From Tetraselmis striata (taxonomy: Eukaryota; Chlorophyta; Chlorodendrophyceae; Chlorodendrales; Chlorodendraceae), in the NCBI GenBank assembly GCA_006384855.1, contig VCJN01001240.1, positions 1-64,000 on the forward strand: DNA of 64,000 nt. Reading direction: 5' to 3'. The translations under genes were made by a program, and so were the position numbers. The notes beneath the pieces were generated by a model. It was not told the DNA's origin, did no database searches, and worked only from the letters and a program-made list of their open reading frames with translations. Each line of letters opens with the position of its first letter. Position 1 is the stretch's first letter. Positions 52,612-62,649 of the stretch are shown piece after piece.

Positions 52612-55600
52612 AGGGTGAAGGACTGTCCCCTAAAACGGCTCGCGAGACTACAGAAGTACAGCCCTCGTATCCTCAAACGACACTGAGGCCTGATTTCCTC
52701 CACAAGGATTTCAGCGACTGGATGGTACATCGCGAATTATTTCACGAGTACACGAAGAAATACGGACCCTGCGACCTGGACGGAGCTTGCGATAATGACG
52801 GCCTGAATTCTCAAGTTTCTGGTAGTTTTTGCTGTCCGACGCGCCCATTTCAGGAACAGGATCTCGGAGAATATCGGCGTATTTGGCTAAATGCCCCGTA
52901 TGACCGAATTGAAGAATTTTTGGGCCACTACCTTCGACAGAAGTTATTGCATCCGCATCTACGAGCAATTATTGTGGTCCCAAAATGGTCGCGTAAGCCG
53001 TGGTTTCGACTACTGAGAAATTTTCGTCTGGTGGATGAGTTGCCAGCGGAGACTTCTGTGTTTACGTGTCCAACGAACGATGGCATAGAAGGTGCGAGAC
53101 AAGATGTTGGCCCCACTCGATGGGCGACACAGATCTACGCTGACGATGGCGCCGGCGTACGGTTTCTACCGCAGCACCTGAGAACCCCACCGAAGCCTGA
53201 GTGGACGCACTCGAAGGTTCTAGTAACCGATGGAAGACGAGTGCTTCTGACTGTAGAAGACAGCGGACTGATTTGGTTTCCAGAAGGCAAGCGCGGCGAC
53301 ACGGACGCGACGCCGGAGACAACAGCAGTACGACGATTACTCGAGCAAACTGGGTACCGGGTACAGGAGAGCAATCTACGGTACCTCGGCACTCAGCGGA
53401 CGGGAGACAACCGGTGTCCCGTATACCTGTATCGCGTTCGTCGTAATACTGTACCTACGAAGACCCCTTTGAACCGTGCACTATGGACAACCTGGAAGAA
53501 ATTATTGGAGGCACGAAGTACGGGTTATCTGGAGACGGAGACAGTACGCTACCCACTACGGTACGAAAGCTTCGGCGAACAAATTGATGAATATGTCAAC
53601 CGTAACGTCCGACTACCTGGCGAAGACTCCACATCGCGTTTGTGCAACGTATCTTCACCGAGTGGTACCCGACTGCTAACTATTACTGGCGAATTGCGAG
53701 GACGACACTGTAAAATACTGGTGGACTCTGGTGCAACCGAAAATTTTACGAGTACCGAATGGGTGCAATTGCATCAGTGCCCTACAGTATCCGGAGGAAA
53801 ACACCGTATAAAACTGGCGAACGGCAGTATGAGTACCAGTACCAAACGGCTGAGGAGCGAAGTACTTACCGTAGGAGCTTTCGACTATAAATTGGACGCT
53901 ATAGTTACAGACCTGGAGAAATTCGACATTATTCTCGGACAACCTTGGCTGGAAACAGTTAATCCTGACATCGACTGGACTGCTAAAATTATTAAACACC
54001 GGAAGACTGGACAACACATTGCTACAGCGGAACAGTATACAGTACCTACGACGGTTTACCACCTGGACGCGGCTAAGATGGCGAAGGAGCTGAGGAAGAG
54101 TCGCGGCGAGGAACTGTTTGCTGTTGCGGTACGCGAGGTGTTCGATGCGGTAGCTGAGCTGCGCACGGACCAGTCGACCGAGTGGACCGAGGAGCTCAAG
54201 GAGTCCCTTATGGAGTTTGCAGACATCATCGCGGAGCCTACTGACCTGCCACCGGAGCGCGAGTTCGACTTTGAGATCAACCTGGAGAGTGATGAACCCC
54301 CCAAGGAACGAACGTACCGTATGTCACCAGCGGAGTTGCAAGAGGTACGGTCACAACTGGAGGAATTGTTGGCAAAAGGGTGGATTCGTCCGTCCAAGTC
54401 AAACTACGGCGCCCCAATTTTATTTGTGCGTAAGAAAGACGGCACTCTGCGTATGTGTGTGGACTACCGTAAATTGAATGACCTTACGAAGAAAGACCGG
54501 ACCCCGCTTCCTCGTATCGACGAATTATTGGACTCATTGCATGGTGCGACTATTTTCAGTACTCTGGACCTGTACAAAGGCTACCATCAAGTACGAATTA
54601 AACCGGAAGACATCCACAAAACAGCGTTCCGGACACACTATGGACTCTACGAGTACTGTGTGTTACCTTTCGGCTTGACAAACGCCCCAGCTGGATTCCA
54701 GACTATGATGAACCGTGTTTTGAGCCCATATCTCGGCAAATTCTGCGTGGTATACCTGGACGACGTGCTGATCTACAGCAAGACAGCTGAAGAGCATCTC
54801 GAGCACATCAGATTGGTGCTACGGGAATTGCAACGACACCACTTGCATATCAAGCTGTCGAAGTGTTCGTTCGGCGGTACTAGCGTGGAGTTTTTGGGCC
54901 ATATCGTCGAGGCAGGACAGATCAAGATGGACCCCCGGAAGGTGGAAGCAGTTCAACAGTGGCCCGTGCCGAAGACAGTAAAGGACGTACGAGGTTTTCT
55001 CGGCCTTGCTGGCTATTACCGCAAGTTCATCCATAACTTCGCGGCTATTGCGGCGCCACTACACGACCTGACGAAGAATCAACCGGAGTTTGTGTGGACG
55101 CCTCGTGCTGATGCGGCGTTTCGTGCATTAAAGGACGCAATGGTACGAGCACCTGTACTGAGTATACCGGACACATCTGCGGACGCCCGTTACACATTGT
55201 ACACAGATGCTTCTGGATTTGCAGTGGGAGCTGTGCTGCTGCAAGATCAAGGCTCAGGACTTCGACCTGTCGCGTACCATGCACGCAAGATGAACAAACA
55301 CGAAGTTCACTACCCGGTACATGAGCAAGAGTTGTTAGCGGTTCGTGATGCACTCATCAAGTTCCGATGCTACCTTGATGGAGCGGCGGGCTTTACGGTC
55401 ATCACCGACCATGACACGCTACGGCACTTCTTTCGCCAACGCGATTTGTCGACGCGGCAAGTACGATGGCTGCAAGTGTTTGCGCCTTACCAACGACATA
55501 TGGACATCGTCTACAAGCGAGGAGCTGCCAATCATGCGGACGCCCTCTCTCGGCGACCCGACTTGAAGGATGCGCTACAGAAGCTAGATCTGCTGAACAA

Positions 55601-57167
55601 TTGGTCAGAAGACGAGGCTGACTGCGAAATAAATTCAGTTTTATTTGCTATGGAGTCGCGACTACAGGCGGACAACAAGTTTTACGACGAAATCAAGACC
55701 GCATATGACTCCGACGAGTACCTGAAATCGCGGAAAGCTTTACCATCCTGGCTAGTACGTCACAGTAATGGTCTACTGTACGCCTACGGCTCACGACTTT
55801 ACGTACCAAATGTGGCGGACCTGCGACAACGAGCACTGTACGAACTACATGACGCGCCTACTGCTGGACACCCAGGAGGACGACGACTACTGGCGCGTAC
55901 TGTGGAACTGTACTGGTGGCCCCGTATGAAACAGACTGTCACTAACTACGTGCGACGCTGCCCTACCTGTCAACGTACTAAGGCGGCCCGGCATAAGCCA
56001 TACGGCTTACTTCAGCCCCATGACGTACCGTCACGACCATTTGAGGTAATATCCCTGGATTTAATCACAGATCTTCCGGAGTGCCAGGGGTATGACTCAG
56101 TAGTGATTTTCGTATGTCTACTGTCAAAGCGAGTAATTGTTGAGCCAACTACGAAGACAGTTACTGCTGAAGGCTTGGCGGAGATTATGCATCGCTCAGT
56201 TTTTCGTCATTTCGGCCTACCGGCTAAACTCATCTCTGACCGAGACCCCAGATTTATGTCGGAATTCTGGCAAAATATGTTCAAGACCATGGGTACTAAG
56301 CTGAACATCTCTACAGCTTTTCATCCAGCAACCGATGGCCAGACGGAACGCACTAACCAAACTTGGGAGCAAGTGCTACGCTGCTACGTGCACCCCCTGC
56401 ACGATGATTGGGTCAACCACCTCACCAACGTGGAGTTTGCGATCAACGCTGCTCAGTCGACTTCGACTACTATGTCCCCTTTCAAGGCGACTTTGGGATT
56501 CGAGCCGACTACACCTGCTACTACTCAACTCGCAACCGAGCCGACTCGAGCTCTTCCGGAACACGTCAAGTATGTACAGGAGCTTCATCGCTTCGCGCAT
56601 GATTGCGTACTGGAGGCTCAAACTCGTATGCAGACTGCAGCTAATCGTAAACGACTACCCGTACCATTCAAGACCGGCGACAGAGTTAAGCTGAAGGCGT
56701 CTCATCTGAAGTTTATTCAGCAACCCTGTGCTAAGCTACGCGATCGCTACGTGGGCCCCTTCGTCATTACAGAGCAGATCTCGCCAGTTGCTTTCCGATT
56801 GCAACTACCTGCGGGCGTACGAGTCCACGACGTGGTGCACGCGAGTATGCTGGAAAAGTGGTATGACGACCCTGACCAACCGGCGAAGTCTGAACGAGTA
56901 CCGATTGTCCATGACGCAAACCGATTCCATGTTCAGGACATACTCGATGTTGCCTTCAACAACAATGGCACTGGACTACTGTTTCGAGTGCGATGGGCGT
57001 TCCCGTACAACGTACCAAGCGAAGACACCTGGGAGCCCCTACGCGGAGTCAAGCACCTGGACATTTTCCGGTCGTTCTTACTGTCTAAACCATACCGACA
57101 GTTTACTGAGAGCCCAGACTTCATTCGGTTCCGAAATCGCTACCCAAGCCGAGTACCTTCCGCCTGA
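52578..57167 (+). CDS. pol: Pol of chromovirus with Dam-like and Nudix-like N-terminal domains
   Basis: Made by -1 frameshift; the first pol-frame ATG is 52,722 (residue 1 below, 1481 aa). 15-115: Dam-like fold (YGPCDLDGACDNDG; WLNAPYDRI in place of NPPY; IVVPKW). 160-250: Nudix-like (SKVLVTDGRRVLLTV; EGKRGDTDATPETTAVRRLL EQTGY, with several Nudix-box acidic residues missing). 333-410: aspartic protease (VDSGAT; IILGQPWL). 530-700: RT (YRKLND; LPFGLTNAP; YLDD at 678-681). 825-945: RNase H (YTDASG; HADALSRR). 1039-1085: integrase HHCC zinc finger. 1105-1210: integrase DDE core (SLDLITD; ISDRDPRF; TDGQTERTNQ). 1403-1452: chromodomain (HVQDILD ... VRWAFPYNVPSEDTWEP), which targets integration to chromatin. 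All catalytic triads are intact, so activity is plausible. Confidence 0.95.
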   Translation, partial: LRRESAARGARQGEGLSPKTARETTEVQPSYPQTTLRPDFLHKDFSDWMVHRELFHEYTKKYGPCDLDGACDNDGLNSQVSGSFCCPTRPFQEQDLGEYRRIWLNAPYDRIEEFLGHYLRQKLLHPHLRAIIVVPKWSRKPWFRLLRNFRLVDELPAETSVFTCPTNDGIEGARQDVGPTRWATQIYADDGAGVRFLPQHLRTPPKPEWTHSKVLVTDGRRVLLTVEDSGLIWFPEGKRGDTDATPETTAVRRLLEQTGYRVQESNLRYLGTQRTGDNRCPVYLYRVRRNTVPTKTPLNRALWTTWKKLLEARSTGYLETETVRYPLRYESFGEQIDEYVNRNVRLPGEDSTSRLCNVSSPSGTRLLTITGELRGRHCKILVDSGATENFTSTEWVQLHQCPTVSGGKHRIKLANGSMSTSTKRLRSEVLTVGAFDYKLDAIVTDLEKFDIILGQPWLETVNPDIDWTAKIIKHRKTGQHIATAEQYTVPTTVYHLDAAKMAKELRKSRGEELFAVAVREVFDAVAELRTDQSTEWTEELKESLMEFADIIAEPTDLPPEREFDFEINLESDEPPKERTYRMSPAELQEVRSQLEELLAKGWIRPSKSNYGAPILFVRKKDGTLRMCVDYRKLNDLTKKDRTPLPRIDELLDSLHGATIFSTLDLYKGYHQVRIKPEDIHKTAFRTHYGLYEYCVLPFGLTNAPAGFQTMMNRVLSPYLGKFCVVYLDDVLIYSKTAEEHLEHIRLVLRELQRHHLHIKLSKCSFGGTSVEFLGHIVEAGQIKMDPRKVEAVQQWPVPKTVKDVRGFLGLAGYYRKFIHNFAAIAAPLHDLTKNQPEFVWTPRADAAFRALKDAMVRAPVLSIPDTSADARYTLYTDASGFAVGAVLLQDQGSGLRPVAYHARKMNKHEVHYPVHEQELLAVRDALIKFRCYLDGAAGFTVITDHDTLRHFFRQRDLSTRQVRWLQVFAPYQRHMDIVYKRGAANHADALSRRPDLKDALQKLDLLNNWSEDEADCEINSVLFAMESRLQADNKFYDEIKTAYDSDEYLKSRKALPSWLVRHSNGLLYAYGSRLYVPNVADLRQRALYELHDAPTAGHPGGRRLLARTVELYWWPRMKQTVTNYVRRCPTCQRTKAARHKPYGLLQPHDVPSRPFEVISLDLITDLPECQGYDSVVIFVCLLSKRVIVEPTTKTVTAEGLAEIMHRSVFRHFGLPAKLISDRDPRFMSEFWQNMFKTMGTKLNISTAFHPATDGQTERTNQTWEQVLRCYVHPLHDDWVNHLTNVEFAINAAQSTSTTMSPFKATLGFEPTTPATTQLATEPTRALPEHVKYVQELHRFAHDCVLEAQTRMQTAANRKRLPVPFKTGDRVKLKASHLKFIQQPCAKLRDRYVGPFVITEQISPVAFRLQLPAGVRVHDVVHASMLEKWYDDPDQPAKSERVPIVHDANRFHVQDILDVAFNNNGTGLLFRVRWAFPYNVPSEDTWEPLRGVKHLDIFRSFLLSKPYRQFTESPDFIRFRNRYPSRVPSA

Positions 57168-57244
57168 ACTTCAACAAAAATCAAGACCAAGACTGTAGTT
57201 TCCTGTAGTCCTGTGACACCTGCACAGCGAGGACGCTTGTGCTT

Positions 57245-57257
57245 AAGGGGGAGAGAG
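57245..57257 (+). promoter_or_regulatory. Polypurine tract
   Basis: AAGGGGGAGAGAG directly before the 3' LTR; primes plus-strand synthesis. Confidence 0.9.
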
Positions 57258-57668
57258 TGTTATACTCCATTTCCCTATAGCCATAATGTTCTGCTATACT
57301 AGCAGGTATAACCCCGCAAAGGTAGTACGACTACGCATCCGCGGAGTCGCTGTACATATTAGTATTGCGGGCGTAAATATTAGTAGTATAAGGCCGAGGA
57401 CTGTTCTGGAATTCTCTAGAGTTCTCTGACTCAAGCCTTACGTGGCTAACACAGCACGGGTATCCCATGACACCCGGCTAACATAGCACAGGTATGACTA
57501 TGACCTCGGCGGGTATAAATACCGCCTCGGACTAGTCTACTAGGCAGAATTCAGAGACAGAACTATAACCCAGGAACCCCTGTAACCAGAAGAGACTGGC
57601 CATACTTTCTAAATCCTTCCGCTGCATCCTAAAGGGCCTAAAGAACAGGCTTAAGCTAGAGCCTAACA
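57258..57668 (+). repeat. 3' LTR of chromovirus
   Basis: 411 bp, near-identical to 50,972-51,381. Confidence 0.95.
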
Positions 57669-57673
57669 TCGAA
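57669..57673 (+). repeat. Target-site duplication, right copy
   Basis: TCGAA, matching 50,967-50,971. Confidence 0.9.
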
Positions 57674-57913
57674 GGTCTTGGACCTTGTTCCACTAAATGG
57701 GGAAGCGCTGCAGCTTCGTCCTCTCCTCGCGTTGGGCGAGTAATCAGCAGCTCGTTCGCGGGTAGTAGTTAGCACGTCGCAAGCGGCGCGCGTACATTAA
57801 CCACACAAACCCTAACGGGTTTCTCCCAGGGGGGGGGGGCCGAAAGGCGTCGCTCACCGTACATGGTACGATGGCGGAAGACCGGCACCCTGCGCGGCAA
57901 ATTGCCGCGACTT

Positions 57914-58137
57914 TGCTGTGGTGCGCTCGATGGAGCGTGCCACAGCAAAGGAGAGTGACCGGTCGGTCCGCCGTGAAGGCAGGTGGTGGCTCTGACCGGC
58001 CCCCGCAATCGTGCGCGCGCACACACGCGCTACGGGCGCCGCGCCAGGGCTATCTCGTACAAGTAGAGAAACCACATAATAAATTACATGAGCTAGCAGT
58101 TCATAGTTTATGAGAAACCACATAAACTAGTTTAGAA
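57914..58137 (-). repeat. A1 split direct repeat of DIRS-like element
   Basis: Upstream terminal repeat, homologous to 48,449-48,628. This shows that the RT/RNase H/methyltransferase block on the far side of the chromovirus belongs to the same element. Confidence 0.8.
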
Positions 58138-58139
58138 TA

Positions 58140-59975
58140 GAACTGCCCTTTTGTAATTCACACCAGTACCAGCAGTTCCAGGGAACTGCCCTTTTTGTAA
58201 TTCACACCGGTACCGGCACCCGTCCGGATATCGAGCAGTCGAGGATAATAAATCCTTCGATGCCATCTTCTTGCTCCTACTCCGCGTCAGCAGCAGATGA
58301 ATCTGCATCGGTCACATCGCGCAACCAAAATGTCTTAAGGATTGGACTGAACAGGGTCTAGCTCATGTAATCACACTGAACAGGGATTGCAGGATTGGAT
58401 CTGTTCGGAGGCGGCGCTGCTGCAATAACAGCGTAAAACTGTAGGGTTTCCTTGGGAGGAACGACCTAGGAAACCCTGGTTTTCGCAGCGCCGTCAGGGT
58501 TAAGTGACGCCCCTGCCGGCCCGGTACGCCGGTACCGGCCAGCGCCGGTCCGGCGGCGCCCTTTAGCCGAGTATAAAGGGCGGCCGCGGACCGGGAGCGC
58601 CTTCAGTTGTTGGAAGGCATCCGACTATATTGTCTCCCACCCACCCGCCCGGAGACAATGAGTCGCTTGTGTGTACGTTTCCGGATGCTGCTCGATTTAG
58701 ATTAGGGTTAGTCTGGTTAGTTGTGAAAGCACCTGAGGTGGGGAGTGAATATCATTTTGATATACGTCATCCCACAGGGGTGTTGCGTGTCCGATAAGCC
58801 CAGGTGCGGCAGCAATTAGTCAGGCTTTCCCAACATCTTAGCCGTGATGAGAGGCCGAGAGCAGCATAGCGGAATGTACTGTCCTGACGAGCCACGTGAT
58901 CGCTGGTGGCATGTAATTTACAAACACCGGCGGGGGCTCGGGACGCGCGGCGCCCTTCCGGACACCATCCGGTCTGGCGGCCCCGTACCAGTCGTGGATC
59001 TTTCGGTCCCAGCCGACCCCGTACATTTTGATGCAAAATCTACGCTGTCTAGCTGCGAAAACCGCGCGCAAGCAGCACACGATACCGTGGCACTCCGGAC
59101 TGCGCTGCTACGGCCACTCAGACGAGCAGCGCGGGTGATCGTATACGGAGAGCCGGATAGCCGGGGGCCGTAATAATCGTATCAGCAGGACGATATTCAG
59201 GAGCGCCGAGTACCTGGTAGCTTGGTATCGTCCCGCCTGCCTCGTCGTACAGGGTTTCCCATACGAGTAAGCGCGTATAGCGAATCTTCATGATGGCGGA
59301 TACCTGTACAGGGTCCCTGTAACCCCCACCTGGGCGCAATTATTTGGGCCGCGGCATCAAGCGACAGGCGAGGTCATCGCGAGTTAGTGCAGCTGGGGAA
59401 TGGGACGGCCGAAGCAGTAATGACTCCAGTCTCCAGTCCGTATATGCAGCTATCACATGTCATCATCACTATTTCTATTTATCTCCCGATATAATCGTTA
59501 CCCCGCCTTATTTATACGGCTGACGTAGGCGCCACTACCCGCGGGACGGGCTATAATTAATAAATAAGGCTCTTCCGATTTATTTTTGTTTAGAGCTGTG
59601 TTCTTGGGGTTTCCTTGTCCCCTCCCTACACCTAGGGCGTGCGGGGGTCGACACCAGTACTTTAGCACTGAGAAACCGATGTGCGCCACTTTGCGTGCCG
59701 CCCACGGCGAGAACATCATCACCCCAGTACCCATCATATCTTATAAAACCATCGTCCGCTAGACAAAACCACTCTCTTAGTTTTGTGCCGACCTCCTACT
59801 ACTTGCACGGCAATAACTCGCGATTTCGGACCGTGCGTGCAGAGTGCTCATGCCCTCGGAAACGGTACTAAACCTTCAACCTCCGCTCGCGCTTCTGCTA
59901 CCACAAGACCATCTCAAGCCGGGGCTCTTCTTTTCTTTCTTCTCCACGCAGTTCTCTCCGCCCCAACCAACGATC
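58140..59975. other. No gene; repeats and a TATA-like site
   Basis: 58,142-58,215 has two tandem copies of AACTGCCCTTTTGTAATTCA followed by CACC (also at 24.85-24.91 kb). 58,412-58,497 is an imperfect inverted repeat (AGGGTTTCCT / AGGAAACCCT with GCGCTG / CAGCGC outside). Then comes TATAAAGGGCGG at 58,571, like a promoter or LTR remnant. A small plus frame (58,844-59,173) is not convincing. Confidence 0.4.
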
Positions 59976-59983
59976 CCTTTGCG

Positions 59984-61729
59984 ATGTCTGGACGCGGCAA
60001 GGCGGCGGCTGTCGGGGGCGTCGTAAGGCGGAAGACGTAAGGCGGAACGACAACTATTGAGCAAGACCCCGTTGAGGCGGCGCGTCGTGATGCGGAATAT
60101 ATGATTGAAGCAACTCATCAAGGAGCAGCTCGCCAGGTTCACCACTCATCAAGAGACTCCTATGCCGCCGGCAGCCGCCGGTGAAGAGGACGCCATTCTA
60201 GGCGGGAACGAGTCCCGCGCCGGTAGTATGGACCAGAACGTCCGTGCGCCCTTCGCCCCTTGGAGCGAACCACACTACCTTCATTGGAAAACCGCCCTCG
60301 CTACAGCTGTGCGCATTTTCGAGAATGGGGTGCCTCCCGACACTTAGCTAGTCTGCGACGCCCCGGGCTCTTCCCCATCGCCCTCGACCGCGTGCTTGAG
60401 TACATGCTTGGTAACCCTCGCCTCTAGCCGGTAGCACATTAATACTACCACGCCGAGTGCTACGTGGCTAGCTTCCATCGCCGGCTCGACTGTCGAGCTT
60501 CGTAAGCTGCTGGCGGCGGCATGCGTCACCGAGGGGAGCACTCCGGCCTTCAAGCAGCGACTCGAGGCCATCGTCCACAGCATGGGGGCCATCGACGACG
60601 GCCATCGGTTCCGTCTCGCGTACCTCCGCATGCATTGGTGCACACAGCAACACCGCCTTCGCCCTCAACGTCGTAAGGGAGCGCTACCTCCGCCCTGGTA
60701 CCGAGAATAACCTGGGGTCGCCCGAGTTCCTCGAGCTACTGGAGCTCAACAAGGACCGCGTCTACGACGCAATCTCGCGAGCACCGCCCGCCATCGCTTT
60801 TGCGGCGCCCTTCGGCGCAAGGACCGCGACCAGACGGCGGCGGCGGCGGTAGCCGCGTAAACATCAAGACTACGCGCCTGAGGCGCGAGGCGGTGGCGCC
60901 ACGAGCCACCTTTTCGAAGGACGTTGACAAGGACTCTGGGAACCCCTACGCGGAGTCAAACACTTCGACATTTTCCGGTCGTTCTTACTGTCTAAACCAT
61001 ACCGATAGTTTACCGTGAGCCCAGACTTCATTCGGTTCCGTAATCGCTACCCAAACCAAGTACCTTTCGCCTGAACTTCAAGATCAGGACCAAGACTGTA
61101 GTTTCCTGTAGTTCTGTAGTTCTGTGACACCTGCACAGCGAGGACGCTTGTTCTTAAGGGGGAGAGAGTGTTAGGCTCCATTTCCCTTGAGCCATGACGT
61201 TCTCCTATACTAGCAGGTCTAATTCCCCGCTAAAGTAGTACGACTACGCCTCCGCGGAGTCGCTGTATGTATTGGTATTGCGGGTATACATATTAGTAGT
61301 ATAAGGTCGAAGACTGTTCTGGAATTCTCAAAAGTTCTCTGACTCAAGCCTTACGTGGCTACCACAGCACGGGTATCCCATGACACCCGGCTAACGTAGC
61401 ACAGGTATGACTATGACCTCGGCGGATATAAATACCGCCTCGGACAAGTCTACGAGGTAGAATTCAGAGACAGGCTGTAACCCAGGAACCCCTGTAACCA
61501 GAAGAGATTGGCCATACTTTCTAAATCCTTCCGCTGCATCCTAAAGGGCCTAAAGAACAGGCTTAAGCTAGAGCCTAACAGCGGCGGCGGCAGCCGCGAA
61601 AACTTCAAGACTACGCGCTTGAGGCGCGAGGCGGTGGCGCCACGAGCCACCTTTGCGAAGGACGCTAACAAGGACTCTGGCAAGGGCAAGGCAAAAGTTG
61701 AGCCCCCATCGGTCGACAAGGCCGAATAA
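59984..61729 (+). pseudogene. Decayed Gag-like or unknown gene
   Basis: Plus-strand pieces in all three frames look like one broken coding sequence: ATG at 59,984 (MSGRGKAAAVGGVVRRKT), TTIEQDPVEAARRDAEYM, SMDQNVRAPFAPWSEPHYLH, TVELRKLLAAACVTEGS, NVVRERYLRPGTENNLG and a basic end (NFKTTRLRREAVAPRATF ... VEPPSVDKAE, TAA at 61,727). At least five frame changes are needed. It is interrupted by a chromovirus 3' fragment at 60,936-61,580. The MSGRGK start resembles histone tails only by chance. The end (SGKGKAKVEPPSVDKAE) is Lys/Glu-rich and unassigned. Confidence 0.35.
60936..61580 (+). mobile_element. 3' fragment of a related chromovirus (pol end, PPT, LTR)
   Basis: Begins inside the chromodomain (EPLRGVKHFDIFRSFL..., interrupted by TAG), reaches the pol stop at 61,072, the PPT (AAGGGGGAGAGAG) and an LTR at 61,169-61,580. 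The LTR differs from the young copy at many positions, so it is older. The fragment is flanked by about 100-bp direct repeats of non-element DNA (60,838-60,935 and 61,581-61,683). Confidence 0.85.
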
Positions 61730-61734
61730 TGGGG

Positions 61735-62318
61735 TGCTCCGCCGTGCCGACCCCAAGCAAGCAGCTGCGTTTCGAGGACACGCCTCCGGGTGCGCCTTCG
61801 AAGTAACGTTGCACTGGAGTTGTGCACCGCTGACCCTCCTACGCAAGCCGTCATCCTCCCCTCACCCTCGCCGGGGTCAACCCCTCCGGCGCTACCTCGT
61901 CTTTCAACATCTACATGACGAGTCTACACCGACTCCCCCTTTCCGGCGCGCATGCAGCCTCCCCGACATGCCGCGCTAACCCTCTTTGCCCGCCGTTAGC
62001 GCAGCGGCCTCTCACGGGCAGCTAAACGAGCCCGGTACTCACGCGACGCTCGTGTGACAATAATGGCATACTCTGTACGGGTACTGTATGATCGCAGCAT
62101 CATTCATGTACGAGTACATGATGTATCGTATGTGTGCGCGCGTGTGTCACGCGCCACAATACGAGTACTGGTGGATGATGAATCATGAGACGAGTCCTAC
62201 TGGTACCGGTACACTGTTCAGTAGTAGTTACGGGATAATACGCATGTGCGTACCCGTAGCGGGCACAAGTATAATGTGCCTGCCTCTGGAACATCAGTTG
62301 TATACTTGTGTATAAACT
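61735..62318. other. No gene recognised
   Basis: Short frames only; a few GTACGAGTACATGATG-like palindromic bits around 62,100. Confidence 0.45.
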
Positions 62319-62571
62319 GACGTGTCAACTACATGTGCGGAGGTCTCTAAGCGACGACCTCCTGTTCGACACTTCGAGGCACGACTCTTCACGGTGACGC
62401 GCTTAGCAGTGCGCGTGCCGCTTGGTGGTGGCTAGCTGTGAGCTAGCCATACGCATAAATAGCGGCGGGTGGTGACAACGTTGTAACCATTGTTTCTCTC
62501 TCTGCTGCCTTCTGTGTGTTTACGACAGCCTTGTCTGCTTGACCTGCGTGAGGCACCCGAGACTGTCGCAC

Positions 62572-62583
62572 TGGTTTCGGAGC
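62572..62583 (+). promoter_or_regulatory. Primer-binding site of second LTR element
   Basis: TGGTTTCGGAGC, one base after the inferred LTR end; 12 of 12 match with 51,384-51,395. Confidence 0.7.
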
Positions 62584-62649
62584 GACTGTTGCGCTCCTTA
62601 TCCTAGCTTCCACTGCTTTATCTGAGATAACTCGACTGAACAGTTCGAC

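Larger units (their letters stand above)
50972..57668 (+). mobile_element. Ty3/gypsy chromovirus, nearly intact and recent
   Basis: 6.7-kb LTR retrotransposon: 5' LTR, PBS, gag, -1 frameshift site, pol with Dam-like, Nudix-like, protease, RT, RNase H, integrase and chromodomain, PPT, 3' LTR. LTRs start TGTTA and end TAACA. They differ only around CAAATTAG/CAAAGGTAG by one indel and a substitution or two in about 410 bp. Both ORFs are uninterrupted. With TCGAA on both flanks this is a single clean insertion, and the near-identical LTRs make it young. Confidence 0.95.
48343..58137 (-). mobile_element. DIRS-like retrotransposon, split by a later chromovirus insertion
   Basis: On -: A1 (58,137-57,914), 5' leader (to 57,674), [chromovirus 57,668-50,972], RT/RNase H (50,926-about 49,150), Dam-like methyltransferase (to 48,655), B1 (48,654-48,629), A2 (48,628-48,449), B2 (48,368-48,343). 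B1 and B2 are 26 identical bases. A1 and A2 share about 170 bp (GCTGTGGTGCGCTCGATGG ... AGGGCTATCTCG). No gag or recombinase is left. The ends resemble those of the YR element at 5.0-7.3 kb (both have a CATAAACTAGTT motif then a TCTGGTTT box), so the two belong to related families. Confidence 0.75.

Noticed and set aside
53062-53392. Minus-strand ORFs within the chromovirus
   Set aside because: Shadows of the intact plus-strand pol frame.
58568-58640. 5' LTR of a third retrotransposon around the TATAAAGGGCGG box
   Set aside because: No PBS, no matching second LTR and no gag/pol downstream were found.
59984-60040. Histone H4/H2A N-terminus (MSGRGK)
   Set aside because: Only six residues match; the next residues and the downstream frames do not follow any histone.
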